From JBDKTH01 sp964558295 (lineage in GTDB: Bacteria; Planctomycetota; Planctomycetia; Pirellulales; Thermoguttaceae): a stretch of DNA of 10,589 bases. The DNA lies in assembly GCA_964558295.1 (NCBI GenBank), contig CAZLDQ010000200.1:1-10589 (forward strand), read 5' to 3'. Position numbers and translations under genes: made by a program. This document shows positions 1 to 6,143 of this stretch, piece by piece (positions within the stretch are counted from its first letter, which is position 1; every line of letters begins with the position of its first letter). The notes under the pieces are model-generated. The model saw only the letters and a program-made list of their open reading frames with translations, was not told where the DNA came from and did not search any database.

Positions 1-699
1 TTTGAGGATATCGACCTGAGCCAGTTCTTTGGCGGTGGGGTTGGGGGGCGAGGCGGCTCGCCGTTTGGCGATTTTAGCGACATCTTCACTCAGTTTCGCA
101 AGCCGGGACGTGGACGCCGCACGACCGCCGGCGGGACCGGGGCACCGCCACGCCGTGGAGCTGATGTCCAGTCGGAACTGACCGTCCCGTTCAACACGGC
201 GATCCTCGGCGGCGAGGTGCAGTTTACGCTCCAGCGTCCTACGGGCCATCCGGAGACGATCTCTGTGAAGATCCCGGCAGGGATTGAGGAGGGCAAGAAG
301 ATCCGCTTGCGCGGCCAGGGGGAACCGTCGCCCATGGGCGGCACGTCCGGCGATTTGCTCATTACGATCCATATTGCGCCCCATCCGCATTTCCACCGCC
401 GCGGCAACAATCTCTACATGCGCGTGCCGGTCACGTTGCCCGAGGCGATCCACGGCGCCCGGGTCGATGTGCCGACGCCCAAGGGGACCGTGGCTTTGCG
501 CATCCCGGCGGGCACCTCCAGCGGCAGCAAGCTGCGGATCAAAGGGCATGGCGTCGTGCCCAAGACCGGGGAGCCGGGCGACTTGTACGCCGAGGTGTTG
601 ATCGTGCTGCCCAAGCGGTTGGACGATACGGCTCGCCAGTTGGCCCAGCAGTTGGCGCCTCAATACACCGAAGACCCGCGGGCTGATTTGCGGTGGTAA
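1..699 (+). CDS. DnaJ/CbpA-type co-chaperone (J-domain protein), 3' end
   Basis: This is the C-terminal part of a DnaJ-family co-chaperone, which delivers unfolded clients to cytoplasmic DnaK and stimulates its ATPase. The frame is open from base 1, so the start and the J domain lie outside the window; 232 residues are visible. They begin with a Gly/Phe-rich linker (FFGGG, GGSPFGDF) and pass straight into the beta-rich client-binding domains, starting near DVQSELTVPF and containing IPAGIEEGKKIRLRGQG. The second domain has IPAGTSSGSKLRIKGHG and GDLYAEV. The four CxxCxGxG zinc motifs of classical DnaJ are absent, so this is a class II protein like E. coli CbpA, not DnaJ proper. The stop TAA lies 70 bases before rnpA. 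Family assignment is secure; the exact symbol is not, so none is given. Confidence 0.93.
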   Translation, partial: FEDIDLSQFFGGGVGGRGGSPFGDFSDIFTQFRKPGRGRRTTAGGTGAPPRRGADVQSELTVPFNTAILGGEVQFTLQRPTGHPETISVKIPAGIEEGKKIRLRGQGEPSPMGGTSGDLLITIHIAPHPHFHRRGNNLYMRVPVTLPEAIHGARVDVPTPKGTVALRIPAGTSSGSKLRIKGHGVVPKTGEPGDLYAEVLIVLPKRLDDTARQLAQQLAPQYTEDPRADLRW

Positions 700-724
700 A
701 GTAATGCAATAACGCGACTAGACA

Positions 725-740
725 CTTCGATGATTCGAAG
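725..740. promoter_or_regulatory. 16-base perfect dyad between the dnaJ-like gene and rnpA
   Basis: CTTCGA (725-730) and TCGAAG (735-740) form a perfect 6-base inverted repeat around TGAT. It sits between the stop of the co-chaperone gene and the start of rnpA. No T-run follows, so it is not a standard intrinsic terminator. It could be a regulator site or an mRNA hairpin separating the two genes. No function can be assigned from sequence alone. Confidence 0.3.
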
Positions 741-769
741 GTCAACAAACCCCACCCCATAACCTAACG

Positions 770-1132
770 ATGGGCGACCAACGCTTTTTGAAGCAATACC
801 ACGTTCGCCGCGACGCCGATTTTCAGCGGGCGTATCGGCGGCGGCTGGTCGCCTCGGATGCGAATCTGGTCGTGTACGGCTACGAGAACGGCCTGCCGCA
901 CCCACGCCTGGGCCTGTCGGTCTCGCGCAAGGTGGGCAATGCCGTGGTGCGCAATCGCTGGAAACGGCTGATCCGCGAAGCCTTTCGTCTGACCCGTCCC
1001 GAGTTGGCCGAGGGGCTCGACCTGATTGTCATCCCGCGGCCGGACCAACAGCCCGCGCTGGAACCGCTCAAAGAGTCGCTGGTCTCTCTTTCCCGTCGAA
1101 TCGCAAGAAAGCTGACCAAGACGCGACGATGA
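770..1132 (+). CDS. rnpA: Ribonuclease P protein component
   Basis: This is the small basic protein subunit of RNase P, which binds the catalytic RNA and helps it remove the 5' leader of tRNA precursors in the cytoplasm. The 120-residue length is normal for the family. The N-terminal part (FLKQYHVRRDADFQRAYRRR) matches the typical start. The central RNA-binding helix carries the family hallmark LGLSVSRKVGNAVVRNRWKR at about residues 48-65, containing the RNR core. I see no Shine-Dalgarno sequence before the ATG, but no better start lies downstream without losing conserved residues. Its stop overlaps the start of yidD by ATGA, so the two are translationally coupled. Instead of the common rpmH-rnpA order, a DnaJ-type gene lies upstream. 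Confidence 0.95.
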   Translation: MGDQRFLKQYHVRRDADFQRAYRRRLVASDANLVVYGYENGLPHPRLGLSVSRKVGNAVVRNRWKRLIREAFRLTRPELAEGLDLIVIPRPDQQPALEPLKESLVSLSRRIARKLTKTRR

Positions 1133-1377
1133 ACCGGTTGCGACAATCCGCCGGCGTTTTGCTGCGTCTGCCCGGCTGGGGCCTGATCGGGCTGGTACGT
1201 TTGTACCAGTGGCTCCTCAGCCCCCTCTTGGGCCACAATTGCCGCTACCAGCCGACCTGCAGCGAGTACTTCATCGAGTCGGTCAAGAAATACGGGGCGC
1301 TTCGCGGTTCTTTTCGCGGCTTCTTGCGGATCTGCCGCTGCCACCCCTGGCACCCCGGTGGGTATGATCCGCCGTGA
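1129..1377 (+). CDS. yidD: Membrane protein insertion efficiency factor YidD
   Basis: YidD is a small, membrane-associated protein that assists YidC-dependent insertion of inner-membrane proteins; it is usually encoded next to rnpA. The 82 residues are typical in length. An amphipathic or hydrophobic N-terminal segment (LPGWGLIGLVRLYQWLLSPL) is followed by the conserved cysteine-containing core NCRYQPTCSEY at about residues 37-47 and the C-terminal RCHPWHPGGYDP signature. The ATG overlaps the TGA of rnpA, giving a coupled pair. The yidC gene that often follows is not here; the next gene is an ADP-ribosylglycohydrolase, 75 bases on. Identification is secure from the motifs and the neighbour. 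Confidence 0.95.
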   Translation: MNRLRQSAGVLLRLPGWGLIGLVRLYQWLLSPLLGHNCRYQPTCSEYFIESVKKYGALRGSFRGFLRICRCHPWHPGGYDPP

Positions 1378-1452
1378 GTTGTTTGGGGAAGGGAAGGGGA
1401 GAAGTCGCAGGGAGCTTGTGCGTGGTCGCAAGTCCGAAATGGCAGGTTGAGG

Positions 1453-2439
1453 ATGACAAATACGCCCAACTCTCGTTCACATGAAGATCGCTGCATCGGC
1501 TGCCTGCTGGGCACCGCCTGTGGCGACATTCTCGGTGCGGCGGTGGAAGGGCAACCGGCTGACACCATTCGTGGCCGCCACGGTGAAGTGCGTGATTTTC
1601 TGGACACGGTTCGAGGGTTCGGCTGCTACACCGATGACACCGAAATGACGTTGGCCTTGGCGACCAGCCTTGTGGAGAAAGGAACCGCCGATCCCGAAGA
1701 CATGTCGCTGAAATATGCCGAGTTCTATGAATCTCGTCGAGGCTACGGTGCAACGGCCCACAGGGTAATGGGGGCATTGCTCAATGGTGCGGACTATCGT
1801 ACGACGGGCCGCATAGAGTTTCCCAACGGTTCGTTCGGAAACGGTGGAGCGATGCGGATCTCTCCGGTCGGCCTTGCTTACCGTCATGCGTCGGATGAAC
1901 TGCTTCATCAGACGGTCGAAGCCGCGTTACTCTGCACGCACGTTCATCCCGAGGCCATTGATGGAGCATTCATTCAAGCCAAGGCCGTTTCCATTCTTGC
2001 CACATCCGATCCGAACCGCTTTGATCGTCGGCAGCTTCTCGACACATTACTTGGTTACAGTACAACCTTCGTCGTTCAACGGAAACTGGAAATCCTTTTG
2101 GAGCAACCTGATGAAGGTGTTTCGGATGACGACGTGATCTATACCATCGGCAATGGCATTCGGGCATCCGAAGCCATTGCAGCTTCCCTTTGGGCATTCC
2201 TTCGTTACGGCGACAACCCGGAGGAATGTCTAATCCGTGCCGTGAACTTCGGCGGCGATACGGATACAATCGGGGCAATGGTTGGAGCACAACTAGGTAG
2301 CCTTTACGGCTCGGAGTGGATTCCTAGTCGTTGGTTTGCTCAGATTGAGAACGGACGGCATGGGAGAGACTTCATGGTCGATTTGGCCAAGAGACTGGCT
2401 CGACTGGATATCAGAGGCTCCGCACAAGGCAGGTCGTAG
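1453..2439 (+). CDS. ADP-ribosylglycohydrolase, ARH3-like (DraG/ARH fold)
   Basis: This is a predicted dinuclear-Mg enzyme of the ADP-ribosylglycohydrolase family, which removes ADP-ribose from proteins or cleaves O-acetyl-ADP-ribose or poly(ADP-ribose). All metal ligands expected from human ARH3 are present: T60-D61-D62 in CYTDDTEM, and D269, D271, T272 in GGDTDTIG. E32 in GDILGAAVE aligns by eye with the ARH3 catalytic glutamate (GDCVGSFYE). RGYGA and GNGGAMRISPVGLAY are also ARH3-like, closer to ARH3 than to DraG. There is no signal peptide, so it is probably cytoplasmic. I chose ATG 1453 (328 residues) with GCAGG six bases upstream; a TTG at 1447 would add two residues. GC content seems lower than in rnpA or smc, which fits later acquisition. 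No ADP-ribosyltransferase or macrodomain gene is visible nearby, so its target is unknown. Confidence 0.92.
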   Translation: MTNTPNSRSHEDRCIGCLLGTACGDILGAAVEGQPADTIRGRHGEVRDFLDTVRGFGCYTDDTEMTLALATSLVEKGTADPEDMSLKYAEFYESRRGYGATAHRVMGALLNGADYRTTGRIEFPNGSFGNGGAMRISPVGLAYRHASDELLHQTVEAALLCTHVHPEAIDGAFIQAKAVSILATSDPNRFDRRQLLDTLLGYSTTFVVQRKLEILLEQPDEGVSDDDVIYTIGNGIRASEAIAASLWAFLRYGDNPEECLIRAVNFGGDTDTIGAMVGAQLGSLYGSEWIPSRWFAQIENGRHGRDFMVDLAKRLARLDIRGSAQGRS

Positions 2440-2538
2440 GGTGGGCGAGGAGCGGGGCAGAAGAGGTGCAGGCGGATGCAGGAACAGGCTCTGCAGACCA
2501 AAATCGTTTGCCCCGCGGAAAACCAAGCGAGTCCCACC
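2440..2538. repeat. Nested inverted repeat after the ADP-ribosylglycohydrolase gene
   Basis: Three inverted repeats are nested here. GGTGGG (2440-2445) pairs with CCCACC (2533-2538), GCGGGGCA (2452-2459) pairs perfectly with TGCCCCGC (2509-2516), and TGCAG (2477-2481) can pair with CTGCA (2491-2495). It starts immediately after the stop codon. The arrangement resembles a degenerate dispersed hairpin element or a strong mRNA 3' structure. There is no T-tract, so a simple intrinsic terminator is unlikely. Only one copy is in the window. Confidence 0.4.
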
Positions 2539-2938
2539 GGGAGCGGCTGGGGGGACGCGCTCGGTTCAAGCCATCTTCGAACCAATCGTCTTGGCAGACG
2601 GCTGGTGGTGCATGGGGGGGCATGGTGTGTTCGTCCCATCAGGCTTGTGTTGCGAATGCCAGTGGCTCAAGGCCGCAGAATGAACGAGAAGCCACGTGAC
2701 ACGATCCGGCGTTCCATTGCGTCAGCGCTTGCCTGCGGCTGGTACCCTGAAGACGGAACGGAGGCATTGAGGGCGAGAGGGGGGCGTCAGGCCGTCGTTT
2801 GTCGTTAGCCGGGAGCTTGGACGGAAGATTCACGCTACCCGGGAGACTGGCCCAAAAACTATGCTCGCATCCGGCCCTCGGATTTGCTAGACTCCCCTGT
2901 GATACAAGTCCTCTGTTGTTCGATGTGAATGGGATCCG
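2539..2938. other. Non-coding stretch before the acyltransferase gene
   Basis: About 400 bases without a supported gene. Open frames here (for example 2476-2808) show no recognisable domain, have unnatural composition and overlap one another in several frames. A G7 run lies near 2614, and short inverted repeats are present, such as CGTTCC (2710-2715) with GGAACG (2755-2760). This may be decayed sequence or intergenic repeat material. A candidate promoter lies at its right end. Confidence 0.5.
2885..2893 (+). promoter_or_regulatory. Candidate extended -10 promoter for the acyltransferase gene
   Basis: TGC-TAGACT reads as an extended -10 element (TGn followed by a 4-of-6 match to TATAAT) 45 bases upstream of the ATG at 2939. 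No good -35 hexamer is found at the standard spacing, which an extended -10 can tolerate. This is a weak, pattern-only call. Confidence 0.28.
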
Positions 2939-3721
2939 ATGCGGGAAGAGCAGCCGTTTGATCGTGATGTATACACAACCCCTTACAAGAACGGATGGAG
3001 TCTGCGGCGGACCTTTCCGTCGTTGGCCTTCTACTGCCAGGAGCTTGCCCTCGTCGTGAAGTCCAGCCGGATGGCCAAGCGAGGCGAGTACGATACCTCC
3101 GCCTGGGTGGCCAGCAGCCTGGAGCTGTTCAGGGCCTTGGAATCCGTCGGCGTTCAATTCGAGATTACCGGCATCGATCATGTTCGGAAGCTTGATCGCC
3201 CCGTCGTCTTTGCCGGGAATCACATGTCAACCCTTGAGACCTTCGTACTGCCTACGATCCTTGCGAGGTTTCATGAAACGACCTTCGTCGTTAAGCAGAG
3301 CCTGATGGATTATCCGATTTTCAAGCACATCATGCGCTCACGAGATCCCATCCCGGTCAGCCAAACGAATCCCCGCGCCGACCTCGTCGCCATCCTAGAG
3401 GGCGGGGAACAACGACTGAAGGCCGGTATTTCGGTCGTCGTGTTTCCGCAATCCCGACGCACGACCGTTTTCGAGCCTGCGGAGTTCAACACCATCGGCG
3501 TGAAGCTGGCGAGGCGAGCGGGAGTCCCGATCATTCCCATTGCATTGAAGACGGACGCCTGGGGGCTCGGTCGATACCTCCCCGATTTTGGCCGGATACG
3601 ACCGGCGTCGAAAGTGCATTTTGCCTTTGGCGAACTACTCTGCGTCCAGGGCAAAGGCCGCGAAGAGCATCAGGCGATCGTGCAGTTTATTTCGACCAAG
3701 CTCGCCGAGTGGGGGGGGTGA
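2939..3721 (+). CDS. PlsC-type lysophospholipid acyltransferase (1-acyl-sn-glycerol-3-phosphate acyltransferase family)
   Basis: This is a predicted acyltransferase of the PlsC/LPLAT superfamily, which transfers an acyl chain to a glycerolipid at the membrane, most likely in phospholipid synthesis. It has 260 residues. The catalytic block is N94-H95-MSTL-E100, an H-x4-E where the family norm is H-x4-D. The substrate-binding block is FPQSRRT (169-175) instead of FPEGTRS, and the fourth block is VPIIPIALKT (196-205). I recall a PlsC subgroup with both changes (NHMSTLE, FPQSTRT), so it is probably active rather than decayed. There is no clear N-terminal transmembrane helix; a mildly hydrophobic patch lies at 28-40. 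A G8 run sits just before the stop. It stands alone, with about 500 non-coding bases on each side. The exact acceptor cannot be told. Confidence 0.85.
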   Translation: MREEQPFDRDVYTTPYKNGWSLRRTFPSLAFYCQELALVVKSSRMAKRGEYDTSAWVASSLELFRALESVGVQFEITGIDHVRKLDRPVVFAGNHMSTLETFVLPTILARFHETTFVVKQSLMDYPIFKHIMRSRDPIPVSQTNPRADLVAILEGGEQRLKAGISVVVFPQSRRTTVFEPAEFNTIGVKLARRAGVPIIPIALKTDAWGLGRYLPDFGRIRPASKVHFAFGELLCVQGKGREEHQAIVQFISTKLAEWGG

Positions 3722-3800
3722 GGGCCAGTCCTGTGCGGCTTGGCGAGAGGTGTTGCCCGAGCGCTTTGGGCGTGATGCGCGACGGGGCATATTCGAGCCC

Positions 3801-3831
3801 CCCGGCAGAAGCGTTTGCCCGGCGTTTTTTT
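3801..3831 (+). terminator. Probable intrinsic terminator of the acyltransferase gene
   Basis: CCGGCA (3802-3807) can pair with TGCC and GG at 3816-3822 with one bulged C, closing an eight-base loop. Two bases later comes a run of seven T (3825-3831). The structure lies about 80 bases after the stop at 3721 and before any following gene. The stem is short and imperfect, so the call rests largely on the T-run. Confidence 0.42.
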
Positions 3832-3922
3832 CGGCTGTGTTGACCAAACACACGCACGGCCTCCCAAGAGGGAATCAGGAAAAGAGGGTGGATAACATGT
3901 TCCCGCTCCAGGAAGGCAAGAG

Positions 3923-4020
3923 GATCACAAAAGCACGACAGCACGAAAGGTGCCCCAGGGCCCAATGTATGGGCCTTTTCCAGGCGACCTGTTCTTTCGT
4001 GTTCTCGTGTTTTTGTGATT
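3923..4020. repeat. Long inverted repeat of CACGAAA-like words with a central hairpin
   Basis: The left arm 3923-3949 and right arm 3994-4020 are inverted copies matching at 23 of 27 positions. Three of the four differences would be G-U pairs in + strand RNA, leaving one true mismatch. The arms are made of short related words (CACAAAA, CACGACA, CACGAAA). Between them, GGCCCA and TGGGCC (near 3959-3974) form a second perfect hairpin followed by TTTT. I recall similar CACGAAA-type inverted repeats scattered in planctomycete and other environmental genomes, often miscalled as genes with HEK/FVFSCFRD-like text. A non-autonomous mobile or REP-like element is the likeliest nature, with transcription termination a possible side effect. 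Confidence 0.7.
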
Positions 4021-4070
4021 CGCTCTCTTCTTTACTCCCCGTTTCCCTTCTTTCTTCTTTTTCCTCCTCT
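4021..4070. other. Pyrimidine-rich tract
   Basis: 47 of 50 bases are C or T on the + strand, directly abutting the right arm of the inverted repeat. Nothing indicates coding. It may be part of the repeat element or a low-complexity flank capable of unusual DNA structure. The + strand between 4071 and 4130 holds nothing else I can name. Confidence 0.5.
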
Positions 4071-4130
4071 TTCACCGTTGTCTTTCCTAGTTCATTGGTG
4101 AACCATCGGCTTCCATCCCCCCAGTCTGCC

Positions 4131-4159
4131 TTGACGGTTGGAGCGGGAATGACTATTGT
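4131..4159 (+). promoter_or_regulatory. Sigma70-type promoter candidate for the FlgI-like gene and smc
   Basis: TTGACG (4131-4136, 5 of 6 to the -35 consensus) and TATTGT (4154-4159, 4 of 6 to the -10) are separated by exactly 17 bases. The -10 lies 108 bases upstream of the ATG at 4268, implying a leader of about 100 bases. It is the best promoter-like sequence I found in the window and sits just after the repeat-rich region. Confidence 0.5.
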
Positions 4160-4267
4160 CCGCACCTCAAACCCTTTCTTGCGGAAAGGCGTTCGGTCGG
4201 CGTGTCGGCCGGTTGCGCTGATACTTGTCTGGCGACCCCAAAAACCCCGGAAGGAGTTCAGGGAAAC

Positions 4268-6097
4268 ATGAAGTCCCGATTGGCACTTCTGTTGTCCGCT
4301 GTATTGTTGTGTAGCGGTTGCTCCTGGTTCAAAGGGCTCACCTCGGTGCGCTCGCAGAGCCCGGACGAAGCAGAGGAGGACAAGTCGCGCACGCGGTTGG
4401 TCGGCGACTGGGCCGTGCCGTTCAACATGTTTCCCTTGCGTGTGGAAACCGTGGGGTTGGTTACGGGGCTTCGAGGGACGGGCAGTGATCCAAAGCCGTC
4501 GCCGCAGCGGCAAGCGTTGATGGCGCAGATGCAGGCCCGTGGCGTGGCCTCGCCGAATGCCGTGTTGGCGTCGGCCAACACCTCGCTGGTGCTGGTACGC
4601 GGGATTCTGCGCCCCGGGATTCAGAAAGGGGATCGCTTTGACCTGGAAGTGCGCATTCCGGGTGATAGCGATACGAGCAGCCTGCGGGGCGGGTGGCTCA
4701 TGCCGTGTGATCTGAAGGAAATGGCCGTTTTGAACAACGAGTTCCATGAAGGGCATACCTGGGGCAAGGGCGACGGGGCCGTATTGGTCGATCCGACCGC
4801 CAGCAAGTCAAATGATCGCGTGCTGTCGGGACGCGGAACGGTGCTCGGTGGCGGCGTTTGCACGAAATCGCGTTCGTTGGGGCTGGTGTTGAAGCCGGAG
4901 CAAAAGTCGGTGTTCAACGCGGCACGGATCGAGACCGCAGTCAATCGGCGGTTCCACACATTCGAGAAGGGCGTGAAAGTGGGGGTCGCCAAAGCCCGCA
5001 CCGACCAGTACATCGAGCTGACCGTGCATCCCCGTTACAAAGACAATATCGAACGCTACGTTCAAGTGGTCCGGGCGATTGCTTTGAAAGAAACAGAATC
5101 CGAGCAGATCGATCGGATTGCGTTGCTGGAAAAGCAACTCTGCGATCCGGTGACGGCCTGCCGCGCGGCGCTCCAGTTGGAGGCGATCGGACAGAAGGGC
5201 GTTGAGGCCCTGCGTAAGGCGTTGAAGGGGGGCGATCGCGAGACCCGGTTCTATGCGGCCGAGGCGTTGGCTTACCTGGACGAAAACGGTGCTGCTGAAA
5301 TCCTGGCCGAGACCGCACGGGAACTCCCCGCCTTCCGGGCTTTGGCCCTGGCGGCGATGAGTGCGTCGGCCGATTTTGGAGCTTACGAGCAGTTGCGCGA
5401 TTTGCTCAATGTGCCGAGTGCCGAGACTCGCTACGGAGCCTTCCGCGCCTTGTGGGCCATGAATCGCAACGACCCCCTGGTGCTGGGCGAGTCGCTCGGC
5501 GGTCAGTTCAGCTACCATGTGCTCAACACGACCGGTCCGGCAATGATCCATGTGACCAAAAGTCGTCGTCCGGAAGTGGTCCTGTTTGGGCAGGATCAGC
5601 GGATTCGATCCCCGCTCTCGGTGGAGGCCGGGAACCAGATTATGGTCACCAGTACCAAGCCGGGAGAGGTCTCGGTCGCCAAGTTCGCGGTCAACGAGCC
5701 TGACCAGAAGCGGTTTGTTTCCGACCGGTTGGATGAGGTGATTCGGGCGATCGTGGAGTTAGGGGGAACGTATCCCGACGTGGTCCAGTTTCTCCAAGAG
5801 ACTCAAACGGCCGGTGCCTTGGAGGCTCGGTTCGCGATCGAGGCACTCCCCGAGATGGGGAGAACCTACCACCGAACGGCCAAAGACGGTTCCTCAGGTG
5901 ACAAGGAGGAAGAGGAAGCGGAGGAGGAAGCCCTCCCGAGGGGACCAATGCCCGATCTGTTTGCTAGTTCGGCCGGGGCGACTGAGGAGGAACACCGGAC
6001 CGCTGAAAGTCAGGAAGAAACCTCGGATTCTGAGAAGAAACCCCACCCGGTGAAGGGTTTCTTTGCTAGAATGATGGGACGTAACAAATCCGACTGA
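4268..6097 (+). CDS. FlgI-like (P-ring protein domain) lipoprotein with HEAT-like repeats
   Basis: The protein has 609 residues. Residues 1-18 form a lipoprotein signal (KSR, hydrophobic LALLLSAVLL, then CSGC with C18 as likely lipidated residue). Residues about 57-275 resemble the flagellar P-ring protein FlgI: VGLVTGLRGTG, the NTSLVLVRGILRPGIQKGD-like stretch, SLRGGWLM and a VNRRF segment. Residues about 290-400 look like alpha-helical HEAT repeats (ALRKALKGGDRETRFYAAEA). A beta-like part (410-480) and a Glu-rich low-complexity tail (545-590) follow. FlgI builds the rod bushing in the periplasm. Fusion to HEAT repeats, the lipobox and the absence of flagellar neighbours argue for a non-flagellar envelope role. 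AAGGAG lies 11 bases before the chosen ATG; an upstream in-frame ATG at 4202 would destroy the signal peptide. It probably forms an operon with smc. Function unknown. Confidence 0.85.
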   Translation: MKSRLALLLSAVLLCSGCSWFKGLTSVRSQSPDEAEEDKSRTRLVGDWAVPFNMFPLRVETVGLVTGLRGTGSDPKPSPQRQALMAQMQARGVASPNAVLASANTSLVLVRGILRPGIQKGDRFDLEVRIPGDSDTSSLRGGWLMPCDLKEMAVLNNEFHEGHTWGKGDGAVLVDPTASKSNDRVLSGRGTVLGGGVCTKSRSLGLVLKPEQKSVFNAARIETAVNRRFHTFEKGVKVGVAKARTDQYIELTVHPRYKDNIERYVQVVRAIALKETESEQIDRIALLEKQLCDPVTACRAALQLEAIGQKGVEALRKALKGGDRETRFYAAEALAYLDENGAAEILAETARELPAFRALALAAMSASADFGAYEQLRDLLNVPSAETRYGAFRALWAMNRNDPLVLGESLGGQFSYHVLNTTGPAMIHVTKSRRPEVVLFGQDQRIRSPLSVEAGNQIMVTSTKPGEVSVAKFAVNEPDQKRFVSDRLDEVIRAIVELGGTYPDVVQFLQETQTAGALEARFAIEALPEMGRTYHRTAKDGSSGDKEEEEAEEEALPRGPMPDLFASSAGATEEEHRTAESQEETSDSEKKPHPVKGFFARMMGRNKSD

Positions 6098-6143
6098 AAA
6101 GGCTGTCAGTCACCCTGTTGAGGCTTCGTTTCCCGAACCGCTC

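Noticed and set aside
1439..1450. A three-codon upstream frame (ATG GCA GGT TGA) just before the ADP-ribosylglycohydrolase ATG
   Set aside because: Too short to distinguish from chance; no supporting ribosome site or conservation information.
2549..2590. GGTTCAAG and GAACC words reminiscent of a tRNA T arm
   Set aside because: No acceptor, D or anticodon arm can be built around them.
2476..2808. A 110-codon + strand open frame
   Set aside because: No recognisable domain; it competes with other overlapping frames and crosses the inverted repeats. Treated as non-coding.
3588..4271. A 227-codon + strand open frame after the acyltransferase
   Set aside because: It starts inside the acyltransferase gene in another frame and spans terminator, repeat and promoter. 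The Ser/Phe-rich part is the translated pyrimidine tract.
3875..4756. A 293-codon open frame on the - strand
   Set aside because: It runs through the inverted repeat, the pyrimidine tract and the 5' end of the FlgI-like gene, and its text (Glu/Lys-rich, HEN-like) is typical of translated repeat sequence.
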